Shown here piece after piece: positions 7,230 through 14,055 of a stretch of DNA of 43,944 nucleotides. Position 1 is the first letter of the stretch. Each line of letters begins with the position of its first letter. Origin of the DNA: a virus. The stretch covers positions 1 through 43,944 of the IMG/VR virus record IMGVR_UViG_3300032240_001906; one strand, 5' to 3'. Under the pieces are notes generated by a model. The model was not told the origin of the DNA. It saw only the letters and a program-made list of their open reading frames with translations, and did no database searches. Made by a program: the position numbers and the translations under genes.

Positions 7230-8411
7230 TTATGGGCCGCCTGTTAATTTTGAAGGAGTTGTAGGAGTAGAATTATTAATTGAAGAATTATTTCCAGAGA
7301 ATAAATTAATTCCTAATTTTCCTGATGAGTTAATTCCTGCTTGACTTAACCCGACTCTTACTGCCTCTCCTACACCGCCTGGTTGGTTTCCTGTTGCTTG
7401 TACGTTTCCTAAAACTCCAGCAATAACACTGTAGCCTTCGTTTTTTAGACTATTTTTGTTTATTTGTCCAATATTTTTTCTTAAATTATTACCTTGTATC
7501 GCAATATTTAAATAATCAAGAGGACTTTTATTTTCTTTACCAAGCAGTCCAAATATAGAATCGGCTCCAGCAATTACACCACCTGGGCCTAGTAGTTTAT
7601 TACGACCGTTTCCACCTATGCTTAGTGGGCTTGGCGTTGTATCATAATAAACAGAAGCAAATCCTGCTGGTTCTTTACCCCTTTCAATTTTACCTTGATT
7701 ATACAAAACTGTTTCGTAGGCAATTGTCATTTTATTAGACAATACTCTGCTACCTTCGTTTTGATCAACGTTATCGTGAGACCAATCTGAAATTTTTGGA
7801 TTTACCAAAGTATACTGACTAAATCTTTGTTGGTGTAATACGTAAATGTCAATAGATTGAAAAAATGGGGCAGTTGCGTTTTCTGTTGAAGACCTAAAAG
7901 ATGCCAATGAATTATTATAACCGTATTTGTAATCGTTGGTGCCGTATTTTGTATCTGAATACTGAGGAGGAACACCTGCTGGTAACTTAGTTACTGCGTT
8001 GTCTCCATATGTACTATCGGCATAATAGTACTTGAAGTAATTTGTCCACAGATCTCTAGAAATGTTGCTGTTATCATCATGGAATTCCATGGTAACGTTA
8101 CTATATTTTATTCCTGTTTGTACAACAGTTCTTCTGTTATATTGATTAAGTGTTTCAGTGGTAAGTGTAAATTTTGGAAGGTCGGTCTTTTTTACTAAAA
8201 ATCCAACATCCCTAGATTTCCAGCTAGGATCTCTAATTGCTTCTTGGTTTATATTAAAAACAACATAATATAAAAAAGCAACTTTTGGATTACGAGCGTA
8301 GGTATTTCTAACGTAGAGTCTATCAGCATGTTGGTAATCGCGAGGCTGTGCCTGTTCACCAAATATACCTTTTCCTACGCCACTTAAAAAATTTGTAAAA
8401 GCATTTCCCAT
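7230..8411 (-). CDS. Tail-tube-fold protein, probably gp54-like baseplate-tube junction
   Basis: The first half has the layout of T4 tube-related proteins: FLYYVVFNIN as an opening strand, DLPKFTLTTETLNQYNRRT matching the T4 gp54 stretch beginning MPENRLSYET, then YSNVTMEFHDDNSNISRD and WTNYFKYYYADSTYG, as in the gp19/gp48/gp54 fold. The C-terminal third is Gly/Asn/Ser-rich and low in complexity, as in gp54. At 393 residues it is longer than T4 gp54 (320). In T4, gp48 and gp54 start the tube on the baseplate. The gene comes just after gp19 but behind a terminator, with its own late box 5 bases before the ATG and no ribosome site. A second tube-like protein of another role cannot be excluded. 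Confidence 0.6.
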   Translation of the reverse strand: MGNAFTNFLSGVGKGIFGEQAQPRDYQHADRLYVRNTYARNPKVAFLYYVVFNINQEAIRDPSWKSRDVGFLVKKTDLPKFTLTTETLNQYNRRTVVQTGIKYSNVTMEFHDDNSNISRDLWTNYFKYYYADSTYGDNAVTKLPAGVPPQYSDTKYGTNDYKYGYNNSLASFRSSTENATAPFFQSIDIYVLHQQRFSQYTLVNPKISDWSHDNVDQNEGSRVLSNKMTIAYETVLYNQGKIERGKEPAGFASVYYDTTPSPLSIGGNGRNKLLGPGGVIAGADSIFGLLGKENKSPLDYLNIAIQGNNLRKNIGQINKNSLKNEGYSVIAGVLGNVQATGNQPGGVGEAVRVGLSQAGINSSGKLGINLFSGNNSSINNSTPTTPSKLTGGP

Positions 8412-8416
8412 ATGAA

Positions 8417-8424
8417 TATTTATG
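8417..8424 (-). promoter_or_regulatory. Late promoter box CATAAATA, 5 bases before the 393-aa gene
   Basis: On the minus strand CATAAATA is followed by TTCAT and the ATG at 8411. It sits 6-8 bases beyond the terminator stem at 8431-8458. There is no Shine-Dalgarno sequence. Confidence 0.65.
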
Positions 8425-8430
8425 CCAATA

Positions 8431-8458
8431 AAAAAGCCCAGTATAATCTGGGCTTTTT
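8431..8458 (-). terminator. Rho-independent terminator after gp19
   Basis: A perfect 11-bp stem (AAAAAGCCCAG with CTGGGCTTTTT) encloses a 6-base loop at 8442-8447. The minus strand continues into six T residues. It lies 18 bases after the gp19 stop and could work in both directions. Confidence 0.9.
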
Positions 8459-8476
8459 GTATTGATAAGTTATCTA

Positions 8477-9109
8477 TTAACCTGTAGCGCCACCTAATGT
8501 ACGTACAGCGTTGCCTAGTCTTGTACCAATTCCACCAGCAGTTAGCGAATCGCCGTCTTCTGTGGTTTGTAGTGCGTTATCGTAGGCAATTGATAAAGAA
8601 ATATCAACTGGATCGTTACTTGTGTAGTCAGTATTTGAATAAGTTGCCTGCTTGATGTAGCAGCCTGATAGTTTAAATGTTTCTAGTACTTGATAATCAA
8701 TTGCTCCATTACCACCATCTAGAATTTGTATTAATGTATCAAACTTATAATCAACTCCGCTAGCGGCAGATGCTTGCTCGTAGAAATCAAATTGTTTCTG
8801 AAGTTGTAGACCAACTAGTTTCTGAACTTGTCCAGATACATCATCACGAACAGTTAATTTAATATCAGCCCAAGAATGTCTTCCTGCTAATTTAATTGTA
8901 CTGTTGTAAGCAGATAATTTAATTTCTTCAAAAGTAACATCAGGACGAGTAACGTTCATTACCTGTTTAGTTAATTCTGTAACTTCGGCGCCGTCAGCAA
9001 ATTTCGTTAGAAGAACTCTAAAACGATATTTTAACTTTGGCATCAGTAGACCTTGGTTTACACCTTGGGCTACTGGTACTCCGAAACTTTTTAAACTTGA
9101 AATTGCCAT
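8477..9109 (-). CDS. gp19: Tail tube protein gp19
   Basis: gp19 stacks as hexameric rings to form the inner tube through which DNA passes. The N-terminal segment MPKLKYRFRVLLTKF, then VTRPDVTFEEIKLSAYNST, RHSWADIKLTVRDD, and later FKLSGCYIKQATYSNTDYTS with PVDISLSIAYDNA, follow the known order of strands in T4-like tube proteins. The length is 210 residues against 163 in T4; the extra residues are mainly an N-terminal arm and a Gly-rich tail. The gene follows gp18 with an AAGGAG ribosome site and its own late box at 9133-9140, and is closed by the terminator at 8431-8458. Confidence 0.95.
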   Translation of the reverse strand: MAISSLKSFGVPVAQGVNQGLLMPKLKYRFRVLLTKFADGAEVTELTKQVMNVTRPDVTFEEIKLSAYNSTIKLAGRHSWADIKLTVRDDVSGQVQKLVGLQLQKQFDFYEQASAASGVDYKFDTLIQILDGGNGAIDYQVLETFKLSGCYIKQATYSNTDYTSNDPVDISLSIAYDNALQTTEDGDSLTAGGIGTRLGNAVRTLGGATG

Positions 9110-9132
9110 GTTTGGCTCCTTATTCTTTTTAA

Positions 9133-9140
9133 TATTTACC
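9133..9140 (-). promoter_or_regulatory. Late promoter box GGTAAATA upstream of gp19
   Basis: On the minus strand GGTAAATA is 23 bases before the gp19 ATG, with an AAGGAG ribosome site between them. This is the long-leader arrangement; it would allow gp19, needed in many copies, to be made independently of gp18. Confidence 0.5.
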
Positions 9141-9142
9141 TA

Positions 9143-12100
9143 TTATAGCCCGGCAGCAATTGCCCCAGTTTTCTTAATTCTCAATGGAATGTAGATAAAC
9201 TCAACTGCTTTAACAGGCTCAATAGCAACATCTAACCATAACTCAGATCTATCAACTCTAGCAGGAGTGTTGTTAGAAGTGTCGCATACAGTAATGAAGT
9301 CATATAGAGCACGTTGACCTACTAATTCTAGTAATAGGCTATCAGCGGCAGCTTTAATTTCTCTGCGTGTCTGAGCATCGTTAGGTTCAAACAAATACGG
9401 CTTGGCTAAAATAGACAATTGTCTACGTAGATAAGCAACTAATCTTGCTACGTTAATTCTATCTAAAGAACTAGCTAATGCTTGACGTGTATATTGTCCA
9501 AAGTTAACAAGTCCTGCTCCAGGTAATGTAGCAATTGGGTTAATCTTAACACCCGCAAGCACATCGCGTAGACCTTGATGTAATGATGTTGTGTGGAATT
9601 CACCAGTCATACCGTCAATGTATCCAACACTTGTAGCATTGTCAACACCACCTCTACGTAAACCAGCAGGAGCAAACCATGGATAGCTCTTATTATCGCT
9701 GTTAATGATTGTACGTAACATCATGTGACTTGGAGGAACAACAATGTTGTTACCTGTGTTGTCAGTTGTATAACCACTTGGATAGAACATAGCCATGTAG
9801 CTATCGTAGCTAACAGCGCCTGTGTCACCGTTGTCATAGGCCAACGCTGTGTTATTGCCCCATGCTGTTAGTGCTGTGCCATTTGGCTCTAAGCGGAATG
9901 GTGTATCACCAACTACAAAAGCTGTTTGTCCACGATCTGTGTTGAAAGCAATCATATTCTGAATTGCTTCTGGATATCCAGGAGTAGCAATTAAGTTGAA
10001 TACCAATGTATCTGTGTCGCGGATTGCGGCATTTGTATCTAGTGTAGCCTTAAGAGCTGCAACAACTTGACCACGTTGAGCAAAACGACCAAATCTTCCA
10101 CTACCGTCTTCGTTGATTCCGTGCTGTGTTACCCATCTATCAGTGTAATATGGGTCCTGTCCGTTCATAACGTCGTCGCCGTTGATGGTATATCTTGGGT
10201 TAACACCATCGTTGGCATTGATATTAATATAACCTTTAACATATTTCTTAACGTTGAAACCACTACGTCTTGTGTTCCATAGTTTCATACCACGTGGGTA
10301 TAAAGCTGGATCAGGACAATCTGGATCAACATAATCATATGTTAATAATTTAGTAATTGGATCAGGATCAACGTCCTGTCCAGCACCAGACCAACGAGCA
10401 TCAGCAAATAACCAACCATTTGGTGTTACTTGATCTGTAGTATCTTGTTCTACCCACATACTATCGGCAGCATTATAAACATAAATCATATGTCCATATT
10501 CTTCTATAGATGCTGTACTAATCCAGATATCACCAGTTACTAAAGATCCACCATCGCTTTGAGTAGTTGGCTCTAATGCGGCAACGATTGGACCGTTGAT
10601 ATCTGTACTTGGATAGAATGTTCTATAACCAACCCAGTTCCTTCCGTTGTTAATTAAAACGTCTACTTCGTCGACTACGTTGCTATACCATAATTGTCCA
10701 TCAGCTGGAGTTGTAGTAGGAGCAGTAGCCTTAGCTTCAAATGTTAGAGGTCTCCAGTTAGATACTAGATATGTAAATCCATCAGCTGTTGGAGCTGTAT
10801 AAAGATTTGGAGTACCTGCTTTTGTTACAGGATTATAGGCAGCTAAACCAGGATAAATTGGGCTAGACTGACTAATGGCACTAGCAAGAGGTGCGTGTGT
10901 ACCATCTAGTAATTCAAAATCACCGCCTAGGGCATGTTTGAATGTTAATGTTCCTGCTGAAGCATTATATACCGCAGTTACATTAACTAAGCCGGCAGCA
11001 CTTAATGCGGCTGGAATATTGGCAGCTACAGGTACAGAACCAGATCCTGCAACAGTAACAGTAATTGATGAACTCCATCCTGCTGTATTTGCTCTTGTTT
11101 CTCTAATAGAGAATGTGCTAGCGGCAGCTTGTACAGCTGATGTGGCAGCAAACGTTACAGAAGTTGGTCCTGAAGAATTTCTTCTCCATAGCTTAAAGTT
11201 AGCAATGGTATTGTTACCTGTTAGGTTATTAATATTGCTATCAATAAACACAGTACCTACAGAAATATTTGCTCCACCACCTGCAGCATCCAGTGTATTA
11301 ATAGCGGCTGGAGTGCTAGTGTAAATTGGAGCGGCTACGGTATTCCATGTCATTGTAGCACCGTTGTAATACTTGACCAACCAATTTGCTCCAAAACCAG
11401 GAGATGTTGTCTTGACCCAAACACTGCCTGCTGTTGTTCCAGTGTCATATGTTGGATACTGATAGTGCGGGCTAACTGTTAGTTGTTTTCCGCCGTTAAA
11501 TCCTTGCTGTACTCTAACCCATGCGTTAGATCCAGCAGTGGTTTTATACCATAGTGTGATTTCATTTTCGCTGGTAATATAGATAGCGTAGTCGCCTTGT
11601 TGACCAAAACTGTCATTAGGTACCTTGCTAGAGGCAGCGGTTGTATAATTTGTGTTATCAATAATTAAAGGTCGTTTAGATACAAAAGATCCTGCGCCAC
11701 TTGGGTTCCATTCACTGACTCCGTATAATGAAGAGTCACTATCTACCCAATATGTTCCTGCTACCGGTTCACCAGCTGGAGCATCAGCTTGTGGAGATAA
11801 CATGCCAGTGTCGATATCAGCACGAACAATGTAAGCCTTTGAGCTAACACCTAACATACTGTAGGCAGCTTGTAAGCCGTACTCGTTCAACTCTCCGCCG
11901 TGCATTGGGTTGCCGCCAGCGTCTGTATAGAACAAAGGTGTTCCAAAAGTATCTGTTAAGTCGCGTTGACTTGTAATTACATAAACCTTGCCTGCGTTGG
12001 CAGCAAGTGTTCCTGTTGCGGTGCCAGTACCTGATGCGTTTTCTTTGTCTTGTGCTGTAGTAACAACAATTAAAGGCACAGTTCCTGGTGCCGCTGGTGT

Positions 12101-12157
12101 ATAAAAACTTTCATCGATTACTGAAACCGAAATTCCTGGTGAGCTAAGTGTAGCCAT
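9143..12157 (-). CDS. gp18: Tail sheath protein gp18, enlarged by inserted modules
   Basis: gp18 forms the contractile sheath. The N-terminus MATLSSPGISVSVIDES and the C-terminal third (about residues 670-1004, including FITVCDTSNNTPARVD and a closing FIYIPLRIKKTG) match T4-like sheath proteins. The protein is 1004 residues against 659 in T4. The extra length lies at about 131-570, where a G-D-x-W ... Y-x-G-x-x-W pattern occurs about six times (near 134, 188, 244, 301, 487 and 542), for example GSVWVKTTSPG and GDIWISTAS. Similar modules occur in gp14, gp15 and the fibres. In T4 the inserted domains of gp18 face outward, so these modules probably decorate the sheath surface. It has a good AAGGAG site and a late box 29 bases upstream; transcription diverges from the HNH-like gene. 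Confidence 0.95.
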   Translation of the reverse strand: MATLSSPGISVSVIDESFYTPAAPGTVPLIVVTTAQDKENASGTGTATGTLAANAGKVYVITSQRDLTDTFGTPLFYTDAGGNPMHGGELNEYGLQAAYSMLGVSSKAYIVRADIDTGMLSPQADAPAGEPVAGTYWVDSDSSLYGVSEWNPSGAGSFVSKRPLIIDNTNYTTAASSKVPNDSFGQQGDYAIYITSENEITLWYKTTAGSNAWVRVQQGFNGGKQLTVSPHYQYPTYDTGTTAGSVWVKTTSPGFGANWLVKYYNGATMTWNTVAAPIYTSTPAAINTLDAAGGGANISVGTVFIDSNINNLTGNNTIANFKLWRRNSSGPTSVTFAATSAVQAAASTFSIRETRANTAGWSSSITVTVAGSGSVPVAANIPAALSAAGLVNVTAVYNASAGTLTFKHALGGDFELLDGTHAPLASAISQSSPIYPGLAAYNPVTKAGTPNLYTAPTADGFTYLVSNWRPLTFEAKATAPTTTPADGQLWYSNVVDEVDVLINNGRNWVGYRTFYPSTDINGPIVAALEPTTQSDGGSLVTGDIWISTASIEEYGHMIYVYNAADSMWVEQDTTDQVTPNGWLFADARWSGAGQDVDPDPITKLLTYDYVDPDCPDPALYPRGMKLWNTRRSGFNVKKYVKGYININANDGVNPRYTINGDDVMNGQDPYYTDRWVTQHGINEDGSGRFGRFAQRGQVVAALKATLDTNAAIRDTDTLVFNLIATPGYPEAIQNMIAFNTDRGQTAFVVGDTPFRLEPNGTALTAWGNNTALAYDNGDTGAVSYDSYMAMFYPSGYTTDNTGNNIVVPPSHMMLRTIINSDNKSYPWFAPAGLRRGGVDNATSVGYIDGMTGEFHTTSLHQGLRDVLAGVKINPIATLPGAGLVNFGQYTRQALASSLDRINVARLVAYLRRQLSILAKPYLFEPNDAQTRREIKAAADSLLLELVGQRALYDFITVCDTSNNTPARVDRSELWLDVAIEPVKAVEFIYIPLRIKKTGAIAAGL
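10448..11767 (-). repeat. Repeated GDxW...YxGxxW modules inside gp18
   Basis: These bases encode gp18 residues 131-570. Six diverged copies are seen, with starts near residues 134 (GTYWVDSDSS), 188 (GDYAIYITSEN), 244 (GSVWVKTTSPG), 301 (GTVFIDSNIN), 487 (GQLWYSNVVDE) and 542 (GDIWISTAS). Each is followed after 15-25 residues by an aromatic-rich strand such as YYNGATMTW or NNGRNWVGY. Between copies 4 and 5 there is an Ala/Thr/Ser-rich, Ig-like-looking stretch. Confidence 0.6.
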
Positions 12158-12186
12158 TCTTTATCTCCTTGATGGATTACTTGTTT

Positions 12187-12194
12187 TATTTAGC
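12187..12194 (-). promoter_or_regulatory. Late promoter box GCTAAATA upstream of gp18
   Basis: On the minus strand GCTAAATA lies 29 bases before the gp18 ATG with an AAGGAG ribosome site between. It is 22 bases from the oppositely directed box at 12217-12224. Confidence 0.6.
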
Positions 12195-12216
12195 GCCAAC
12201 CACAGAAAAAATGCCA

Positions 12217-12224
12217 GTTAAATA
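12217..12224 (+). promoter_or_regulatory. Late promoter box GTTAAATA upstream of the HNH-like gene
   Basis: GTTAAATA lies 27 bases before the ATG at 12252, with the purine-rich AAAAGGGGAA between. It is divergent from the gp18 box. Confidence 0.45.
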
Positions 12225-12251
12225 CTAGACAAAAGGGGAACAAAAGGGCGT

Positions 12252-12587
12252 ATGAGAAAACTTTGTAAAACTTGCCAGCAACGGCCAACAGCCATTAATT
12301 ATTACAAGGAAGGAAAACCTTATTTTAGGTCTCAGTGCGACCATTGTGCTAGTGGCAGAAAAGAAGGAAGGCCCTTGTGGGCCCTCTCTGGATATAAAAA
12401 GAAATTATCTTGCGACAGATGTAACTACAATTCAAAATACCAAGAACAATTTAATGTATTTTATGTTGACGGTAACCCTAGTAATTGTAGATTTACTAAT
12501 TTAAAAACAGTATGTGCCAATTGCCAGCGCATATTACACAAACTTAATCTGCCGTGGAAACAAGGCGATCTTCGACCAGATTTTTAA
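12252..12587 (+). CDS. Cys-rich HNH-like protein (111 aa)
   Basis: Four CxxC pairs (C5/C8, C29/C32, C54/C57 and C88/C91) predict two zinc sites. The segment YVDGNPSNCRFTNLKTVCANC resembles the D-G-N ... N-L ... C-x-x-C core of HNH nucleases, but the first catalytic His is not in its usual place, just before the D-G-N. I recall small proteins of this type (ending PW..GDL.PD) in T4-like aquatic phages. It may be a small HNH or endonuclease VII-like nuclease, or a non-catalytic zinc-binding derivative. It is one of four plus-strand genes in the window, lies between gp18 and gp1, and its last 44 bases overlap the 3' end of gp1 on the other strand. Confidence 0.75.
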   Translation: MRKLCKTCQQRPTAINYYKEGKPYFRSQCDHCASGRKEGRPLWALSGYKKKLSCDRCNYNSKYQEQFNVFYVDGNPSNCRFTNLKTVCANCQRILHKLNLPWKQGDLRPDF

Positions 12588-13200
12588 TTGAACTAAACAA
12601 CTCATCAATAGTGGTGTCGTTGTTAATTACATAGTCAATATTGCCGCCTACCCAACTAGTTTCGCTGGCGTGAATCTTTAGTTGTTCTAATTTGTTCTTG
12701 CTTAATGACCAAGAGGCGTTGCCATCGGGTCCTCGATTAACACTGGCAGCGGCTTCAAACCATGCTGGATCTTCCCCTCGTTTAACACGAATAACTAATC
12801 CGCCAGCATTGTGTATAGCTTTGATTTCATTGGGAAAACGCACATCACTAATAACAATGTTGTCAGCGGTTTTACGCATTTTATTTTCTACACTGGCAAT
12901 CCATATGTCGTCGTGGAACCCGTGCCTACAGACTTCAGTGCCCCAGTATTGTAGCACCCATCGTGGAGTAAGATTAGGCATATTAAGACGTTCAGCCCAC
13001 CAGGTATCTACTTGTTCGCGCCACTCTCGGGCTTCTTTAGTTCTGCCTTCTAGTAATGTTCTATCCCACCCAAACACATTGGCCACTGCGTCTTTAAGTG
13101 TATTAGCAAAACTGTCTCTTCTAAATCCGTGAAAATTTACCAAATAATCAGCGGCAGTATCTTTACCAGCCCCGATTAGTCCTACAAACCCAATAATCAT
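12544..13200 (-). CDS. gp1: Deoxynucleoside monophosphate kinase gp1
   Basis: This enzyme phosphorylates dNMPs to dNDPs for phage DNA synthesis; in T4 it also accepts 5-hydroxymethyl-dCMP. The P-loop is at the N-terminus, GLIGAGKDT (residues 7-15). RRDSFANTLKDAVANVFGWD and later SDVRFPNEIKAI follow the order of dNMP kinase families. It is 218 residues against 241 in T4. The ATG at 13200 has a strong GGAGGTG ribosome site. A sigma70-like promoter (TTGACA, 17-base spacer, TAAATT) lies just upstream, unlike the late boxes of its neighbours, which fits early expression of a nucleotide-metabolism gene. Its 3' end overlaps the convergent HNH-like gene. Confidence 0.93.
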   Translation of the reverse strand: MIIGFVGLIGAGKDTAADYLVNFHGFRRDSFANTLKDAVANVFGWDRTLLEGRTKEAREWREQVDTWWAERLNMPNLTPRWVLQYWGTEVCRHGFHDDIWIASVENKMRKTADNIVISDVRFPNEIKAIHNAGGLVIRVKRGEDPAWFEAAASVNRGPDGNASWSLSKNKLEQLKIHASETSWVGGNIDYVINNDTTIDELFSSIKNLVEDRLVSTAD

Positions 13201-13220
13201 AGCACCTCCAGCGATACTAT

Positions 13221-13249
13221 AATTTATTATATTTTTGTGACAATGTCAA
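13221..13249 (-). promoter_or_regulatory. Sigma70-like promoter upstream of gp1
   Basis: On the minus strand TTGACA (13249-13244) is followed by a 17-base spacer and TAAATT (13226-13221; 4 of 6 matches to TATAAT). An alternative TATAAT in the spacer is too close (12 bases). The start codon is 20 bases beyond with a GGAGGTG site. Early or middle expression is inferred. Confidence 0.55.
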
Positions 13250-13256
13250 GTATTTT

Positions 13257-14015
13257 TTAGCCAATTACCCAAGTTAACGGAGTACCGCCTTCTTTGTAGT
13301 TAATTAGGTCTTGTTCTAAGGCTTCTATTTCGGCCTTACCCTCACCTTTTAGTGCTGTACCGTTAAGGCTTGTTCCGCCTTGTGGACTGGCAATTTGATT
13401 AAATTTTTCTCGTGCTTCACCAAGCATAATCTTACATGTAGCAAGAGCATAGTCTCTTAACCACTGTCCGGCAAATGTATCATTTAGTAGATTAAAATCA
13501 GGACGATGGTTATCTATCCATAATAATACTTCTTCGCTGCCTCTAGGACGTTGATCTATAGTTAACAATTTGGTAGTTTTGTTGAATATAAAATTAATTT
13601 CGCTACCGAACATTTTACCAACCATCTTTTGATATGACGCAAAGGCATAGTAAGTAGCTAGGCCGCCCATGTTTGTTGATGTAAGCAAATAAGTGTTAGA
13701 ATAAGCAAGGTTAAAGGGCTCGAACAAACTGCCGCCATCACCGCCGCCTGTTCTGCTACCTACACTACGACGATAAATCCTACGAACGTTTTCAATTTCG
13801 CTAGGAAGTACATATTGATTTTGATCTACTTCAAGTGTTAAGAACGCAAAACTTTCTTCAACGCTGTTACTACTGCGCTGTCTAAAACGTCTAAATGCTC
13901 TATCAATTGCGGTACTGTAATGAATGGGGTCTAGTTCAACATCAACCATGCCGGCGCCCAACATGGTTTGAATGTATTCTACTACTCTTTGTCGTTCGTT
14001 GTCTGCTTCAGTCAT
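13257..14015 (-). CDS. gp13: Neck protein gp13 (head-to-tail connector)
   Basis: gp13 and gp14 build the neck that seals the packaged head and receives the tail. The sequence begins MTEADNERQRVVEYIQTMLGAGMVDVEL, followed by STAIDRAFRRFRQRSSNSVEES and FLTLEVDQNQYVLPSEIENVRRIYRR, a pattern known from T4-like gp13. The C-terminal helix region (FAGQWLRDYALATCKIMLGEAREKF) is also typical. It is 252 residues against 309 in T4. I chose the ATG at 14015: an upstream in-frame ATG at 14222 would run into gp14 on the other strand and adds no recognisable sequence. A late box lies exactly 5 bases before 14015 and there is no ribosome site. gp13 here diverges from gp14; in T4 the two are adjacent in one direction. 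Confidence 0.92.
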   Translation of the reverse strand: MTEADNERQRVVEYIQTMLGAGMVDVELDPIHYSTAIDRAFRRFRQRSSNSVEESFAFLTLEVDQNQYVLPSEIENVRRIYRRSVGSRTGGGDGGSLFEPFNLAYSNTYLLTSTNMGGLATYYAFASYQKMVGKMFGSEINFIFNKTTKLLTIDQRPRGSEEVLLWIDNHRPDFNLLNDTFAGQWLRDYALATCKIMLGEAREKFNQIASPQGGTSLNGTALKGEGKAEIEALEQDLINYKEGGTPLTWVIG

Positions 14016-14020
14016 AGTAA

Positions 14021-14028
14021 TATTTATC
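14021..14028 (-). promoter_or_regulatory. Late promoter box GATAAATA, 5 bases before gp13
   Basis: On the minus strand GATAAATATTACTATG runs straight into the gp13 start. No Shine-Dalgarno sequence fits. This box and the gp14 box share a 40-base divergent region. Confidence 0.65.
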
Positions 14029-14040
14029 AGTTTACGGTAC

Positions 14041-14048
14041 GCTAAATA
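14041..14048 (+). promoter_or_regulatory. Late promoter box GCTAAATA, 7 bases before gp14
   Basis: GCTAAATA is followed by TAAGACT and the ATG at 14056. No Shine-Dalgarno sequence is present between box and start. Confidence 0.6.
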
Positions 14049-14055
14049 TAAGACT

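Noticed and set aside
13972-14055. Upstream in-frame start for gp14
   Set aside because: The extra 28 residues overlap gp13 on the other strand and match nothing in gp14; the late box lies just before 14056.
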